From the NCBI GenBank assembly GCA_902762505.1, contig CACWOQ010000014.1, positions 1-42,226 of the forward strand: DNA of 42,226 bases. The letters run 5' to 3'. How positions within the stretch are numbered: position 1 is the first letter of the stretch; every line of letters begins with the position of its first letter. Positions 30,301 through 36,840 of this stretch are shown here, in pieces. This DNA is from an uncultured Ruminococcus sp. Lineage in GTDB: Bacteria > Bacillota > Clostridia > Oscillospirales > CAG-272. The notes beneath the pieces are model-generated. The model was given only the letters and a program-made list of their open reading frames with translations, was not told the DNA's origin and ran no database searches. The position numbers and the translations under genes are program-made.

Positions 30301-30536
30301 AGGAGATAAAATACGAAAGCGTCAGGGTGAAAACGGAGCCTGTCTCCCTTACTCAGAGTGCGGACGGAACGGATCCGGTAACGGATACCGGTGAACCCGT
30401 ACAGACCGAGCCCGAAACGGAGCCCTCCGTAAAGGAGGGCGGACTGCCGCCTGCGGCGAAGATAGGCTTAGGCGTCGCCGCCGCGGCGGCTGCCGCTGCC
30501 GTGATAGCCGCGATCCTGAAGAAAAAACGTAAATAA
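27375..30536 (+). CDS. Secreted, membrane-anchored polygalacturonase-like enzyme (GH28) with N-terminal LamG-like module
   Basis: The start at 27375 follows GGAGGACAAT; the open frame upstream of it overlaps the previous gene. The 1053-residue protein has a signal peptide (MKKRILGAMLAAALMTASAVSA), a LamG/DUF1080-like beta domain (about residues 20-190), a further beta module, and a right-handed beta-helix from about residue 455 (NAKGDGFTDDTDAIQKAV). GH28 catalytic blocks are seen in order: SGDGIGLSS, YSNDDAVTM, and GGHGLTFITWG. After another beta domain comes a Glu/Thr/Pro linker, then a C-terminal Ala-rich transmembrane helix and KKKRK, so it is tethered without a sortase motif. Likely substrate is pectin-type galacturonan or a related sugar. 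It ends at a strong terminator. Confidence 0.88.
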   Translation: MKKRILGAMLAAALMTASAVSAAGGVSGDEVKWKKSGWTLTEDGSYRGRAGAVMGWIKTREEYSYNCVEYDLMIHDNYGTVDGNVGFIYNCGDTEYFFELNTVGNYLRIRRLKPSEAIKTSNTAYTLNTGEWHHFKYIVSDGALLWYIDGKLVCRCTDTSECSMEKGTYLIQGYYTEPEVKNITFSNEDVQTVSYDFEFERKGSEKMFTTDGLPSEVKEGSFVWRQGETLTSVFLDTAPGDRYSMKLPLRNTFCVRLRNESATERIKLSYVTDTHPEYSEKREKIFEVKPYSDWFTYYFNVSDTEECDGYLRGFRLEPVNKNDGVICIDAITPEREEPVREYAGSLVSCTAADDKVTVKLKLDEKYAGKNVTLLETSITNYDKSISRMRRLKSAAADGTDVTFEVPLQGNGVSRLSSHFYAVCDGAAVCDWFTVENYYDYSENPYAFDIPPGFDVRVTDPPYNAKGDGFTDDTDAIQKAVDDAEAAGGGRVVIPGDGSVYGKRYIVTNIDVKSNVELYIDGGAVLWQSPREADYKYKPARGHDVSIPGVNWTHAGLCHNYPLVYAHQAHNVKITGKGTIRLNDVGSECPDGVDGSTVWTGCSGRIHLIALALIDCTDVQISGVTINRANCYHLPLFNCSRVYISDVTMREATCASGDGIGLSSACHDIKIDRCFLYSNDDAVTMTSSYNDPRGLVWWSADPERDNCVHDVTVCHSDLFGGHGLTFITWGTDNPDLSKQEIYNIKAYDNVLSGGSSVGTWCDNPYYGGPFDNSETNDWSPVRDVRLYKNRYDSSCSLLSVKPTGFFSDCGIRSATDFQNGDFKRRNGKRGWISGLSSWSRSGGNARYVEEDGNGCAYLGENTKLYQGLYTERGELTVSFLARGSGDSYYFAANHKGALLFKQPIPESKEFTPVSYSFSVGMGTYFIGVWTGDHAELYADDFKLSRGEHRAENTASPGEILDDLFFEQKIFDADFTVKEIKYESVRVKTEPVSLTQSADGTDPVTDTGEPVQTEPETEPSVKEGGLPPAAKIGLGVAAAAAAAAVIAAILKKKRK

Positions 30537-30542
30537 AAAGAT

Positions 30543-30577
30543 CCCCGGAGAGTCTCGGACTCTCCGGGGCGTTTTTA
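30543..30577. terminator. Bidirectional terminator after GH28
   Basis: Perfect 12-bp stem CCCCGGAGAGTC with loop TCG, then CGTTTTTA on the plus strand. AAAAAG precedes it, so it also serves the convergent lipoprotein gene, whose stop codon (30575-30577) lies inside the plus-strand T tract region. Confidence 0.9.
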
Positions 30578-31564
30578 CCGGTCGACATATTCGACCAGTT
30601 TGATCGCGTACTTTCTGTTGTCCCATTGAGGGCTGTCTTCATCATCGTAATAAACGGCGGTGATCTCCGCTTCAGCCCACAATCCGTCTTCAGCCGGTAC
30701 CGCGACGATCCTTGTCCTGTGGTACTTTTCTTTTCCGGGTGCGGAGTAATTGCCGTCTATCCTGTTGAACAACTCTTCTGCGTCTATATTTATATCGGCA
30801 AAAGGCTCAAACGCTTCGTCGTATACCTCGCCGCAGATCTCGAGAACAGTGCCGTCGTTACGCATTACAGCTTTAACGTCGTCTCCGCGTTTAATACCGC
30901 TTATCGTCTTGTAAAACCTGAACGTATATTCCGCTCTGAATTCCGGGTCGTCTCTTAACTTGTTTTTGAAATCCGCGCTTGATTCTTCGTCGGTATACTT
31001 GATATCCGGGGATGAAGAAACGATTCTGGTATCCGCGTCATACGTCCAGCCCGCCGTGTCGACTCCGGTGTATTCGAGAATAAGTGATCTCGCATAATCA
31101 ACGTAATCCTTTTCCGTCGATTCTGCGCTCAAGCCGCCTGTAAAGCTCAGCTCGCCTTTCTCGGGGCTTTGTCTGATTTTGAACAACTTGCCGGTTTTTT
31201 CGTTATAGTATGCAAAGATATTGTTTTTTCCGTCACGCGCCCTGTAAACGTCAGCACCGCAGCCGCGTGCAAATATTTTTTGCGTGAATATATAGAGAAA
31301 ATCGTGAGTCTTGCCAAACACGGTTATCTGCTTTTCTTTCATGTCCTTCTTTTCATGATTCTCTACGGTATGAAGATTTGCGCCCGGCGCGCTGCTGCCG
31401 GATTGAGAAACACCGGCGCCTTTGTATTCATACACTTCATAAGGCGATAATACCTTTACATTCCTTACAGGGGGTTTTTCAGACGCGCATGATATCATAC
31501 TGAAAGCAATGATCACCGTAAGGATAATGCACAACGTCCGGATAACAGATGTCTTGTTTTTCAT
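30575..31564 (-). CDS. Lipoprotein of unknown function
   Basis: The start at 31564 (MKNKTSVIRTLCIILTV) has GAGGAGAAAA in front; the frame extends further upstream without support. A lipoprotein signal ends FSMISC (Cys near residue 28). The 329-residue product then has a mixed alpha/beta body with motifs such as NEKTGKLFKIRQSPEKGEL and DYARSLILEYTGVD. These resemble the repeated small alpha/beta folds (PepSY or YcdB-like) found in Gram-positive extracytoplasmic proteins, but this is a weak impression. No catalytic motif was seen. The gene has its own strong promoter and ends convergently against the GH28 gene. Confidence 0.82.
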   Translation of the reverse strand: MKNKTSVIRTLCIILTVIIAFSMISCASEKPPVRNVKVLSPYEVYEYKGAGVSQSGSSAPGANLHTVENHEKKDMKEKQITVFGKTHDFLYIFTQKIFARGCGADVYRARDGKNNIFAYYNEKTGKLFKIRQSPEKGELSFTGGLSAESTEKDYVDYARSLILEYTGVDTAGWTYDADTRIVSSSPDIKYTDEESSADFKNKLRDDPEFRAEYTFRFYKTISGIKRGDDVKAVMRNDGTVLEICGEVYDEAFEPFADINIDAEELFNRIDGNYSAPGKEKYHRTRIVAVPAEDGLWAEAEITAVYYDDEDSPQWDNRKYAIKLVEYVDR

Positions 31565-31602
31565 TTTTCTCCTCTTTTTCTTCTCCCGAAGTATTTCTGA
31601 CA

Positions 31603-31631
31603 ATACTATCACATTGATGAAGCTTTGTCAA
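31603..31631 (-). promoter_or_regulatory. Promoter of the 30575-31564 lipoprotein gene
   Basis: Minus strand TTGACA (31626-31631), 17-base spacer ending TGA, TAGTAT (31603-31608). It lies about 39 bases upstream of the start codon. Confidence 0.75.
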
Positions 31632-31768
31632 TTTATTTTCGAAATATCTGCGTTGCTTAATGTTTTTTTTGCAATATGATTTGATAAGGCGTGAAGATCA
31701 GCGCGGGGCGCGCCTGCGCCGGGGCTTTCAATATATAAGTCGGAAAAACAGCGCCGGAGGTCACACAC

Positions 31769-31825
31769 GTCAATGAATTTCCGGAAATCGCTGAAAAGAG
31801 TCGCCTCACCGATTTCTCCGTGCAA
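31769..31825 (-). pseudogene. Fossil fragment of a polysaccharide deacetylase gene
   Basis: On the minus strand 31769-31819 reads GEIGEATLFSDFRKFID. The intact deacetylase at 34742-35713 has AEISEATLFSDFQRFLD, so 12 of 17 residues are identical without gaps, and the DNA is similar too (for example CTTTTCAGCGATTT is shared exactly). Beyond 31769 the match becomes patchy and frame-broken, down to about 31663. There is no start, no ribosome binding site and no NodB motif. It is a remnant of a second, mostly deleted deacetylase paralogue. A terminator hairpin sits right at its upstream edge. Confidence 0.7.
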
Positions 31826-31833
31826 ATAAAAAT

Positions 31834-31867
31834 ATCCGCGCGGGATCGTCCCGCGCGGATCGTTTTT
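31834..31867. terminator. Terminator of the discoidin-domain hydrolase gene
   Basis: Perfect 12-bp stem ATCCGCGCGGGA with loop TCG; T-rich flanks on both strands (CGTTTTTTT to the right, ATTTTTATTT read on the minus strand to the left). It lies eight bases beyond the hydrolase stop. Confidence 0.9.
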
Positions 31868-34450
31868 TTAAAAGTCAATTTTATATTCGGCGCGCTCCGG
31901 AATTTCAACGGCGTCGTACGGAAGATCGAGTCCGACGGAGCGGAGAAGCGGAACGAGCGCACGGTCAACGCTGTTCTGCGTAGATCCGGGATCGTCAAGC
32001 AGCGCGTACAGCTCCGTGAGCTTTTCACCGTCGCCGCCGTGGTTGAGATACTCGCCGATATAGCCGAGCGCCTCCTGCCGGTCAACGAACGGAGAGCCGT
32101 ATACCTCAATCCCGGACAGGCGCAGCAGATATCCGTCGTTCCCGTTCGTTCTGAGCTTCGTCGCCCTGAATCTGACGTATCTGCCGCGTGCGCCGACGCG
32201 CGTTTCGTAGAACGTTTCGGGCGTATTGCTGTTCCGCTCGGTTACGACGGTTTCAAACGTTTCGTTGTCCGCGCTGACCGAAACGTCGAAGTCGACGGGC
32301 CAGCATTCGCGCGGAAAGACCTTTACGGATTCTATAAAGAACGTGTCGCCGAGGTCGACCGTCGCAAATTCAACGCCGTCCTCCGTCTTGTGAAGGTTCA
32401 TGTCGGACGTCCAGCCGCGCTCGTGCACCCCGTCGGTCAGAAATTCCGGCGCCCAGCCCCACGCGGCAAACGACTCGCCCGCAGGAGAAGAGGAGGTGAT
32501 GACGTTTTTGCGCAAAGCCAGATCAACGCCCGCCTCATACCCGACCTCCGGCGCCTCGCCGCGCCGCACGGGGATCCTTTCAACGTAGATCTCGGGCTCC
32601 GGTACGTCGCCGCCGTCGTATATCTCTATCTGCCCGAGCTCCGACACACAGTCCCTGCATTCCGTGATCCTGAGCCGCAGATATCTGCCGCTCACGCGCG
32701 GAAATTTCAGACTTACGGGCGTGTTGTTGTATACGTTGAGTCCCGAGGCGGAGCAGATGCGCGTATAGCTCTGACCGTCGCCGGAGTATTCGAGCGTGAA
32801 TCCCGTGAACATATGCTCGCCGAAAACGCCCTCAAAGACGACGGGGTACAGGTCGACCCGGTCGAAGCCTTTGCACGCCTTCAGATCGACGGTTATATCG
32901 TCAAGCCCGTCCTTTGACGCGGAGCGCCAGCCGCGGCGGTATTTGCCCGTGTATCTGTATCCGTCGTTCAGATTGTCCATGTAGAATCCGTGTTCTCCCG
33001 CCGACGAGGTGCAGTAAACCTCCGCATCGCGCGCAAGGTTTTCGTGCTTTTCACCGTCCGGCGGATAAACATAGCCTGCCGGCAGAGCGACGATCAGCGC
33101 GCCGCCCGCTTCAAGCGTGACGTCGACTTTGCCGCCGTCGATGCCGTGCAGCGCCCCGTCGCCGTACGACAGATATTCAAGCCCGGAATCGAAGGCGAAA
33201 CGCGCGGAAATTTCCTGAGGATCGTTTATAAGATTGTTCACGATCATGCAGAAGCATCTTCCGTTTTGCCTGTCGGTCATGTACGATACGGTAAGATCGC
33301 CTTTTACCGAGACGAAGGAGTCTTCGGGCAACAGTTCGAGCACGCCGTATCCGTCCTTCGTTTCGTATACCTTCACGCTGTCGAGGTGAATGAGGGTCTT
33401 GCCGATCCTGTGGATCATTGCGCCGATCTCGCAGATGAACCCGTGATATTTCGGATTCGGCACGCCATAGCGCGATATTATCCCGTCGTCAAACGGCTCG
33501 CTCCTGTCGTGCGGGGTGAACCACGTGAAATACGAAAACTGCTTTATGCCGAACGCGAGACCGAGGTTGAATTCGAACAGCGTTTCGGATCTGTTCGGTG
33601 AACGGAACGCGACCTGCTGACATACCGCCTGTACGTACATCGCGGTCTTCACGTTGTTGCGAAGCCCGGCGCGGCGGCTGCATTCGAGATTTTTCAGAAG
33701 AGTATCCATGCTGACCGTGCCCGGTTCGAGCGGGAAGGGATAATGGTCGTGCATGAGGTATTCCTGAGGATATCCCGCCATGGCGCAGAGCTTCAGCCAG
33801 TCGTTCATCTGACTTTCGTACGCTTTGGCGGAAGGATATACGGACGCCGGCAGAAAATTCAGATGCATGTAGCCCTCCGGATCCGCGGCTTTCAGCGATT
33901 TGTACGCTTCAAGGAACGTGTTCGGATTCATCGGCTCGTCGAGCATATAATAACCGTACGCGCCGGGGACGTTTCTGTATTCGTCGACGAGGGACTTTAT
34001 CTGCTCCCGGTCGAGGCTGAGAAGATTGCCGCCGAAACGGTCGTCGCCGACGCACATTCCGATGCCGTATTTGTAACACAGCTCCAGCATTTTGAGCTGG
34101 TTTTCTTTTTCTCCCGTCCCGTCGCCCGCGCCGAGGACCCAGTTGACGCCGGCGTCAGCCATATAACGGAACTGCTCGTCGTTTACGTATTCAGGCGTGG
34201 GCGGCCAGAAAATCGAAATAAGGATATCGTCGTCAAAGCCGAAGCCCGAGACGACGACGGTGACCTCTGCCTCGTCGCAGACTTCGCCGGATACGGCGGA
34301 GACGACAGCCTTTCCGGGGCGCAGACCGCGTACCGTTCCGTCCTCGACCGACACGACAGATCCGTCCGAGGTGCGCCATTGAGGATCGGGCAGCGGCGTT
34401 ATGAGTCTGTCCGTTTCGTTTATTTTCAGCTCTACCGAATGTCTGTCCAT
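31868..34450 (-). CDS. Multimodular TIM-barrel glycosidase-like protein with Ig-like and two discoidin (F5/8C) domains
   Basis: The 860-residue protein begins with a BIG2-like Ig fold (about residues 1-70, ending VRGLRPGKAVVSAVSGE). A TIM-barrel domain (about 75-410) holds GAYGYYMLDEP, a pattern where the Glu of 'DEP' usually ends a catalytic strand; I cannot assign a GH family. A beta-sandwich follows, then two discoidin/CBM32-like domains (about 470-600, ENLARDAEVYCTSSAG; and about 635-780, LRKNVITSSSPAGES). No signal peptide or anchor is seen, odd for such an architecture. The start at 34450 is supported by GGAGAG eight bases upstream and a near-consensus promoter. Probable role: processing of complex glycans. 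It is monocistronic. Confidence 0.8.
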   Translation of the reverse strand: MDRHSVELKINETDRLITPLPDPQWRTSDGSVVSVEDGTVRGLRPGKAVVSAVSGEVCDEAEVTVVVSGFGFDDDILISIFWPPTPEYVNDEQFRYMADAGVNWVLGAGDGTGEKENQLKMLELCYKYGIGMCVGDDRFGGNLLSLDREQIKSLVDEYRNVPGAYGYYMLDEPMNPNTFLEAYKSLKAADPEGYMHLNFLPASVYPSAKAYESQMNDWLKLCAMAGYPQEYLMHDHYPFPLEPGTVSMDTLLKNLECSRRAGLRNNVKTAMYVQAVCQQVAFRSPNRSETLFEFNLGLAFGIKQFSYFTWFTPHDRSEPFDDGIISRYGVPNPKYHGFICEIGAMIHRIGKTLIHLDSVKVYETKDGYGVLELLPEDSFVSVKGDLTVSYMTDRQNGRCFCMIVNNLINDPQEISARFAFDSGLEYLSYGDGALHGIDGGKVDVTLEAGGALIVALPAGYVYPPDGEKHENLARDAEVYCTSSAGEHGFYMDNLNDGYRYTGKYRRGWRSASKDGLDDITVDLKACKGFDRVDLYPVVFEGVFGEHMFTGFTLEYSGDGQSYTRICSASGLNVYNNTPVSLKFPRVSGRYLRLRITECRDCVSELGQIEIYDGGDVPEPEIYVERIPVRRGEAPEVGYEAGVDLALRKNVITSSSPAGESFAAWGWAPEFLTDGVHERGWTSDMNLHKTEDGVEFATVDLGDTFFIESVKVFPRECWPVDFDVSVSADNETFETVVTERNSNTPETFYETRVGARGRYVRFRATKLRTNGNDGYLLRLSGIEVYGSPFVDRQEALGYIGEYLNHGGDGEKLTELYALLDDPGSTQNSVDRALVPLLRSVGLDLPYDAVEIPERAEYKIDF

Positions 34451-34472
34451 TTTTCTCTCCGTTTTTTATTTT

Positions 34473-34507
34473 ATTATATCACGCGATCCGCTCAAAGTCA
34501 AGCGGAT
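34473..34507 (-). promoter_or_regulatory. Promoter with overlapping operator-like dyad, discoidin-domain hydrolase gene
   Basis: Minus strand TTGACT (34496-34501), 17-base spacer ending TGA, TATAAT (34473-34478). A 7-bp inverted repeat ATCCGCT (34486-34492) and AGCGGAT (34501-34507) covers the -35 hexamer, a classic repressor position. Confidence 0.75.
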
Positions 34508-34520
34508 AACGCAGGACACA

Positions 34521-34557
34521 ACCGTACAATAATAATATAAACCGTACAAAACCGTAC
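34521..34557 (-). repeat. Three phased ACCGTAC direct repeats upstream of the hydrolase promoter
   Basis: ACCGTAC occurs at 34521-34527, 34541-34547 and 34551-34557, with starts 20 and 10 bases apart, so all face the same side of the helix. Relative to the predicted start of transcription (near 34466) they span about -55 to -91, a typical activator region. Confidence 0.6.
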
Positions 34558-34574
34558 CGACTTACGGGTTTTTT

Positions 34575-34610
34575 AAAAAAGAAAAACGGAGACGTTTTAC
34601 ACGTCTCCGT
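34575..34610 (-). terminator. Terminator of the polysaccharide deacetylase gene
   Basis: Perfect 10-bp stem ACGGAGACGT (34586-34595) with ACGTCTCCGT (34601-34610), loop of five, followed on the minus strand by TTTTCTTTTTT. It lies about 130 bases after the deacetylase stop codon; the interval 34611-34741 holds no recognisable gene or fold. Confidence 0.85.
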
Positions 34611-34741
34611 CCGTGATACAATCAGATTGCGTATTACGTATTCAAGCGCACTGTCGGGGATCATAACGGTTACGGCACACCTCGGACAAAATACGTACAA
34701 AATGGATAAAATTGATATTGATTTCGCCGCTGCGCTCCGGT

Positions 34742-35713
34742 TCAGTTTTCTTCAATATACGAAGGGATCTCGTCCTTGAAAAGCTGATAGAATTCGGAGA
34801 CGGTGACGCGCTCGACGCCTTCCGCTTCGGCTATCATTTTTATGAACTGCTCCAGCTTGTCGTAGCTGTGATATATATCGAGCTCGTAGCCGTGTCCCCA
34901 GCAGAAGAAGAGCATATCCTCGGTGCACTCCGCGTCAAGGAATCTCTGAAAATCGCTGAAAAGCGTCGCTTCGCTTATCTCGGCGGTCGGCTGCAGCCAT
35001 AAGAACTCTTTCGGCAGATCGAATTTGTGAGTGGACGTGGTGCCGCGCCCGAGTCTGATAGACGTGTTTTCGTACGCTATCTTCATAAGCGTCCGCGTGA
35101 CGTTCGGGTCGCCGCCGGGCCACGCCATGACGACGGGATAAATACCGGTGAGCTTATAAATGTTCTTCGCGTCGTTTTCAAGCTCGCTCTTCACCTTTTT
35201 GACGTTGTTCTGATACTGATCGAGCGGAAGATGGTTGAGCGTGTGAGAAGCGAGATCGAAGCCGTCGTATATTCCCGACTGAACTTCCTTCTTTGTAAAA
35301 CGCTTGTGCGGAACGCCGACGGCGGCAGACCAGTCGACGCCGTAAAGACCGGTGCTGATGAAGAACGTGACGTCGTAATAATTATACTTCTTGCACCTTT
35401 CGATGATCTTCAAATCCTGCTGTGTCGCGTCGTCGAAGCAGAGGCATACGTATTTTTTCGGCGTGCCGTCGCGGACGATACCCGAATCGAGCCCGGCGTA
35501 TTTTATCTCCGGCTCAGTTTCGGGCGCCTCGGTCGTCCCGGGCTCGGTCGTTTCGGGCTCCGTCGTTTCGGGCTCGGTCGTTTCCGGCTCCGTTTCCGTT
35601 ATTTCAGGCGTCTGCGGATCGTCCGTCGTGACGGCGCCGCCGTCCGAGCACGCGGCGAAGCAAAGAAGCGTCGCAGACGACAATAATATCGAGATCATTC
35701 TTTTTAATTTCAT
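34742..35713 (-). CDS. Polysaccharide deacetylase (NodB-type) lipoprotein
   Basis: A lipoprotein signal (LLCFAAC, Cys near residue 22) and a Glu/Thr/Pro repeat linker (TTEPE units, about residues 38-65) are followed by a NodB-like domain of about 250 residues. Motifs: CLCFDDATQQD (metal Asp pair), DLASHTLNH (metal His pair), AWPGGDPN in the motif 3 position instead of the usual RxPYG, and CWGHGYEL with the C-terminal His. It probably removes N- or O-acetyl groups from a cell-wall or extracellular glycan on the outer face. GGAGGTGTGTT precedes the start. It is divergent from the nucleoside hydrolase gene, with which it shares an inverted promoter motif. A fossil of a second copy lies 3 kb away. 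Confidence 0.88.
   Translation of the reverse strand: MKLKRMISILLSSATLLCFAACSDGGAVTTDDPQTPEITETEPETTEPETTEPETTEPGTTEAPETEPEIKYAGLDSGIVRDGTPKKYVCLCFDDATQQDLKIIERCKKYNYYDVTFFISTGLYGVDWSAAVGVPHKRFTKKEVQSGIYDGFDLASHTLNHLPLDQYQNNVKKVKSELENDAKNIYKLTGIYPVVMAWPGGDPNVTRTLMKIAYENTSIRLGRGTTSTHKFDLPKEFLWLQPTAEISEATLFSDFQRFLDAECTEDMLFFCWGHGYELDIYHSYDKLEQFIKMIAEAEGVERVTVSEFYQLFKDEIPSYIEEN
35541..35597 (-). repeat. 15-bp tandem repeats coding the TTEPE linker
   Basis: Units at 35541-35555, 35556-35570 and 35571-35585, plus a 12-base unit at 35586-35597, differ by single bases (GGCTCnGTCGTTTCs). They encode the Thr/Glu/Pro spacer between lipid anchor and catalytic domain; three-base periodicity lets length vary without frame loss. 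Confidence 0.85.
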
Positions 35714-35737
35714 AACACACCTCCGTGATTTGATTTC

Positions 35738-35766
35738 ATTTTACCACACAAAAAGAAAAATGTAAA
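35738..35766 (-). promoter_or_regulatory. Promoter of the polysaccharide deacetylase gene
   Basis: Minus strand TTTACA (35761-35766), 17-base spacer ending TGG, TAAAAT (35738-35743). Confidence 0.75.
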
Positions 35767-35786
35767 GGTATTTTTTCTTTTTTTTA

Positions 35787-35815
35787 TTGACTTATAACCT
35801 GCATTGTGGTAAAAT
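35787..35815 (+). promoter_or_regulatory. Promoter of the nucleoside hydrolase gene
   Basis: TTGACT (35787-35792), 17-base spacer ending TGG, TAAAAT (35810-35815). The 11 bases TGTGGTAAAAT here are repeated exactly, inverted, in the divergent promoter at 35738-35748. Confidence 0.8.
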
Positions 35816-35838
35816 TTCAGAAAAAGGAGGATATTGAA

Positions 35839-36753
35839 ATGACCGAAGCCGAAAGACTGAAAAGCCTTGAGGTGCCCTCGCACCCGATAGACTGCGTGCT
35901 TGACACCGATACTTATAACGAGATAGACGACCAGTTCGCGCTTTCGCTGCTTGTGAAGCACGAGAAAACGAACGTCCGCGCGATATACGCCTGCCCGTTC
36001 TTCAATTCCAATTCCGCCTCGCCCGAGGACGGTATGGAAAAAAGCTACGACGAGATAATGAACCTTCTCACGCTCATGGGCGAGGAGGATATGAAGGCGA
36101 ACGTATACAAGGGAAGCCGCGGATACCTGACAGACGAGAAGACCCCGGTCGATTCGCCCGCCGCGCGCCACCTGTGCGAGCTTGCGATGCGGTATACAAA
36201 GGAAGATCCGCTGTACGTCGTATCCATCGGCTGTATCACGAACGTCGCCTCGGCGATACTGATGAAGCCTGAGATCACAGAGCGTATCGTCGTCGTCTGG
36301 CTCGGCGGACACTACACCTCGTGGATCGACACGAACGAATTCAATATGATGCAGGATATCGCCGCCGCGCGCGTGGTATTTGCCTGCGGCTGCCCGCTCG
36401 TACAGCTGCCGTGCATGGGCGTCGTATCGGCGTTCTACGTCTCCGGTCCCGAGCTCGATTACTGGCTCAAGGGCAAAAATGCCCTGTGCGACTACCTCGT
36501 TAAGCACACGACGGAGGCCGCCGAGGAGTACGCGAAGGGCAGAGTGTGGAGCCGCATCATCTGGGACGTCACAGCCGCGGCGTGGCTCATCAACGACGGC
36601 GGACGCTTCATGCTCTCCGAGATCATCCACACGCCGGTACCCGAATACGATCACCGTTACGCCGAAAACGCCCGCGGACACTTCATGTGCCGCGTGACGC
36701 ACATCTTCCGCGATCAGCTTATGCAGGAGCTTTTCAGAGTACTCGCAAAATAA
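35839..36753 (+). CDS. Nucleoside hydrolase family protein with variant metal-binding signature
   Basis: Family members cleave the N-glycosidic bond of nucleosides. The 304-residue, cytoplasmic protein has the fold landmarks: an N-terminal Asp-rich strand, VVSIGCITNVASAILMKPE, VVWLGGH, and WDVTAAAWLI near the C-terminus in place of the usual HDPLA. The N-terminal Ca-binding signature reads DTDTYNEIDDQFAL; the classical form is DxDxGxDD, so two residues are added and the Gly is lost. This variant marks a less-studied branch, so the base or even the sugar specificity is uncertain. AAGGAGG precedes the ATG at 35839. The gene is monocistronic, between a strong promoter and a strong terminator. 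Confidence 0.86.
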   Translation: MTEAERLKSLEVPSHPIDCVLDTDTYNEIDDQFALSLLVKHEKTNVRAIYACPFFNSNSASPEDGMEKSYDEIMNLLTLMGEEDMKANVYKGSRGYLTDEKTPVDSPAARHLCELAMRYTKEDPLYVVSIGCITNVASAILMKPEITERIVVVWLGGHYTSWIDTNEFNMMQDIAAARVVFACGCPLVQLPCMGVVSAFYVSGPELDYWLKGKNALCDYLVKHTTEAAEEYAKGRVWSRIIWDVTAAAWLINDGGRFMLSEIIHTPVPEYDHRYAENARGHFMCRVTHIFRDQLMQELFRVLAK

Positions 36754-36761
36754 TAAAAATA

Positions 36762-36814
36762 CAGACCCTTGCGTCAAGCCGGAATGCCGGCGCCGCAAGG
36801 GTCTGTTTTTTTTC
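36762..36814. terminator. Strong terminator after the nucleoside hydrolase gene
   Basis: CAGACCCTTGCG (36762-36773) pairs perfectly with CGCAAGGGTCTG (36794-36805); an inner GCCGG/CCGGC stem lies in the loop. Nine Ts follow on the plus strand, and an A-rich flank to the left allows use by the convergent minus-strand gene. Confidence 0.9.
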
Positions 36815-36840
36815 TCGGATCGGGGTCCGATCCCCGGACG

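Noticed and set aside
31820..32917. A 365-codon plus-strand open frame opposite the discoidin-domain hydrolase
   Set aside because: It is a shadow of the discoidin domains, with no RBS and no recognisable motif.
34521..34557. Replication or plasmid iterons
   Set aside because: Only three short copies, no initiator gene nearby, and they sit in an activator position upstream of a promoter.
34479..34700. A 73-codon minus-strand frame starting MYVFCPRCAVTVMIP
   Set aside because: The CxxC start looked like a zinc ribbon or transposase remnant, but the frame crosses the deacetylase terminator and the hydrolase promoter and matches nothing I can name.
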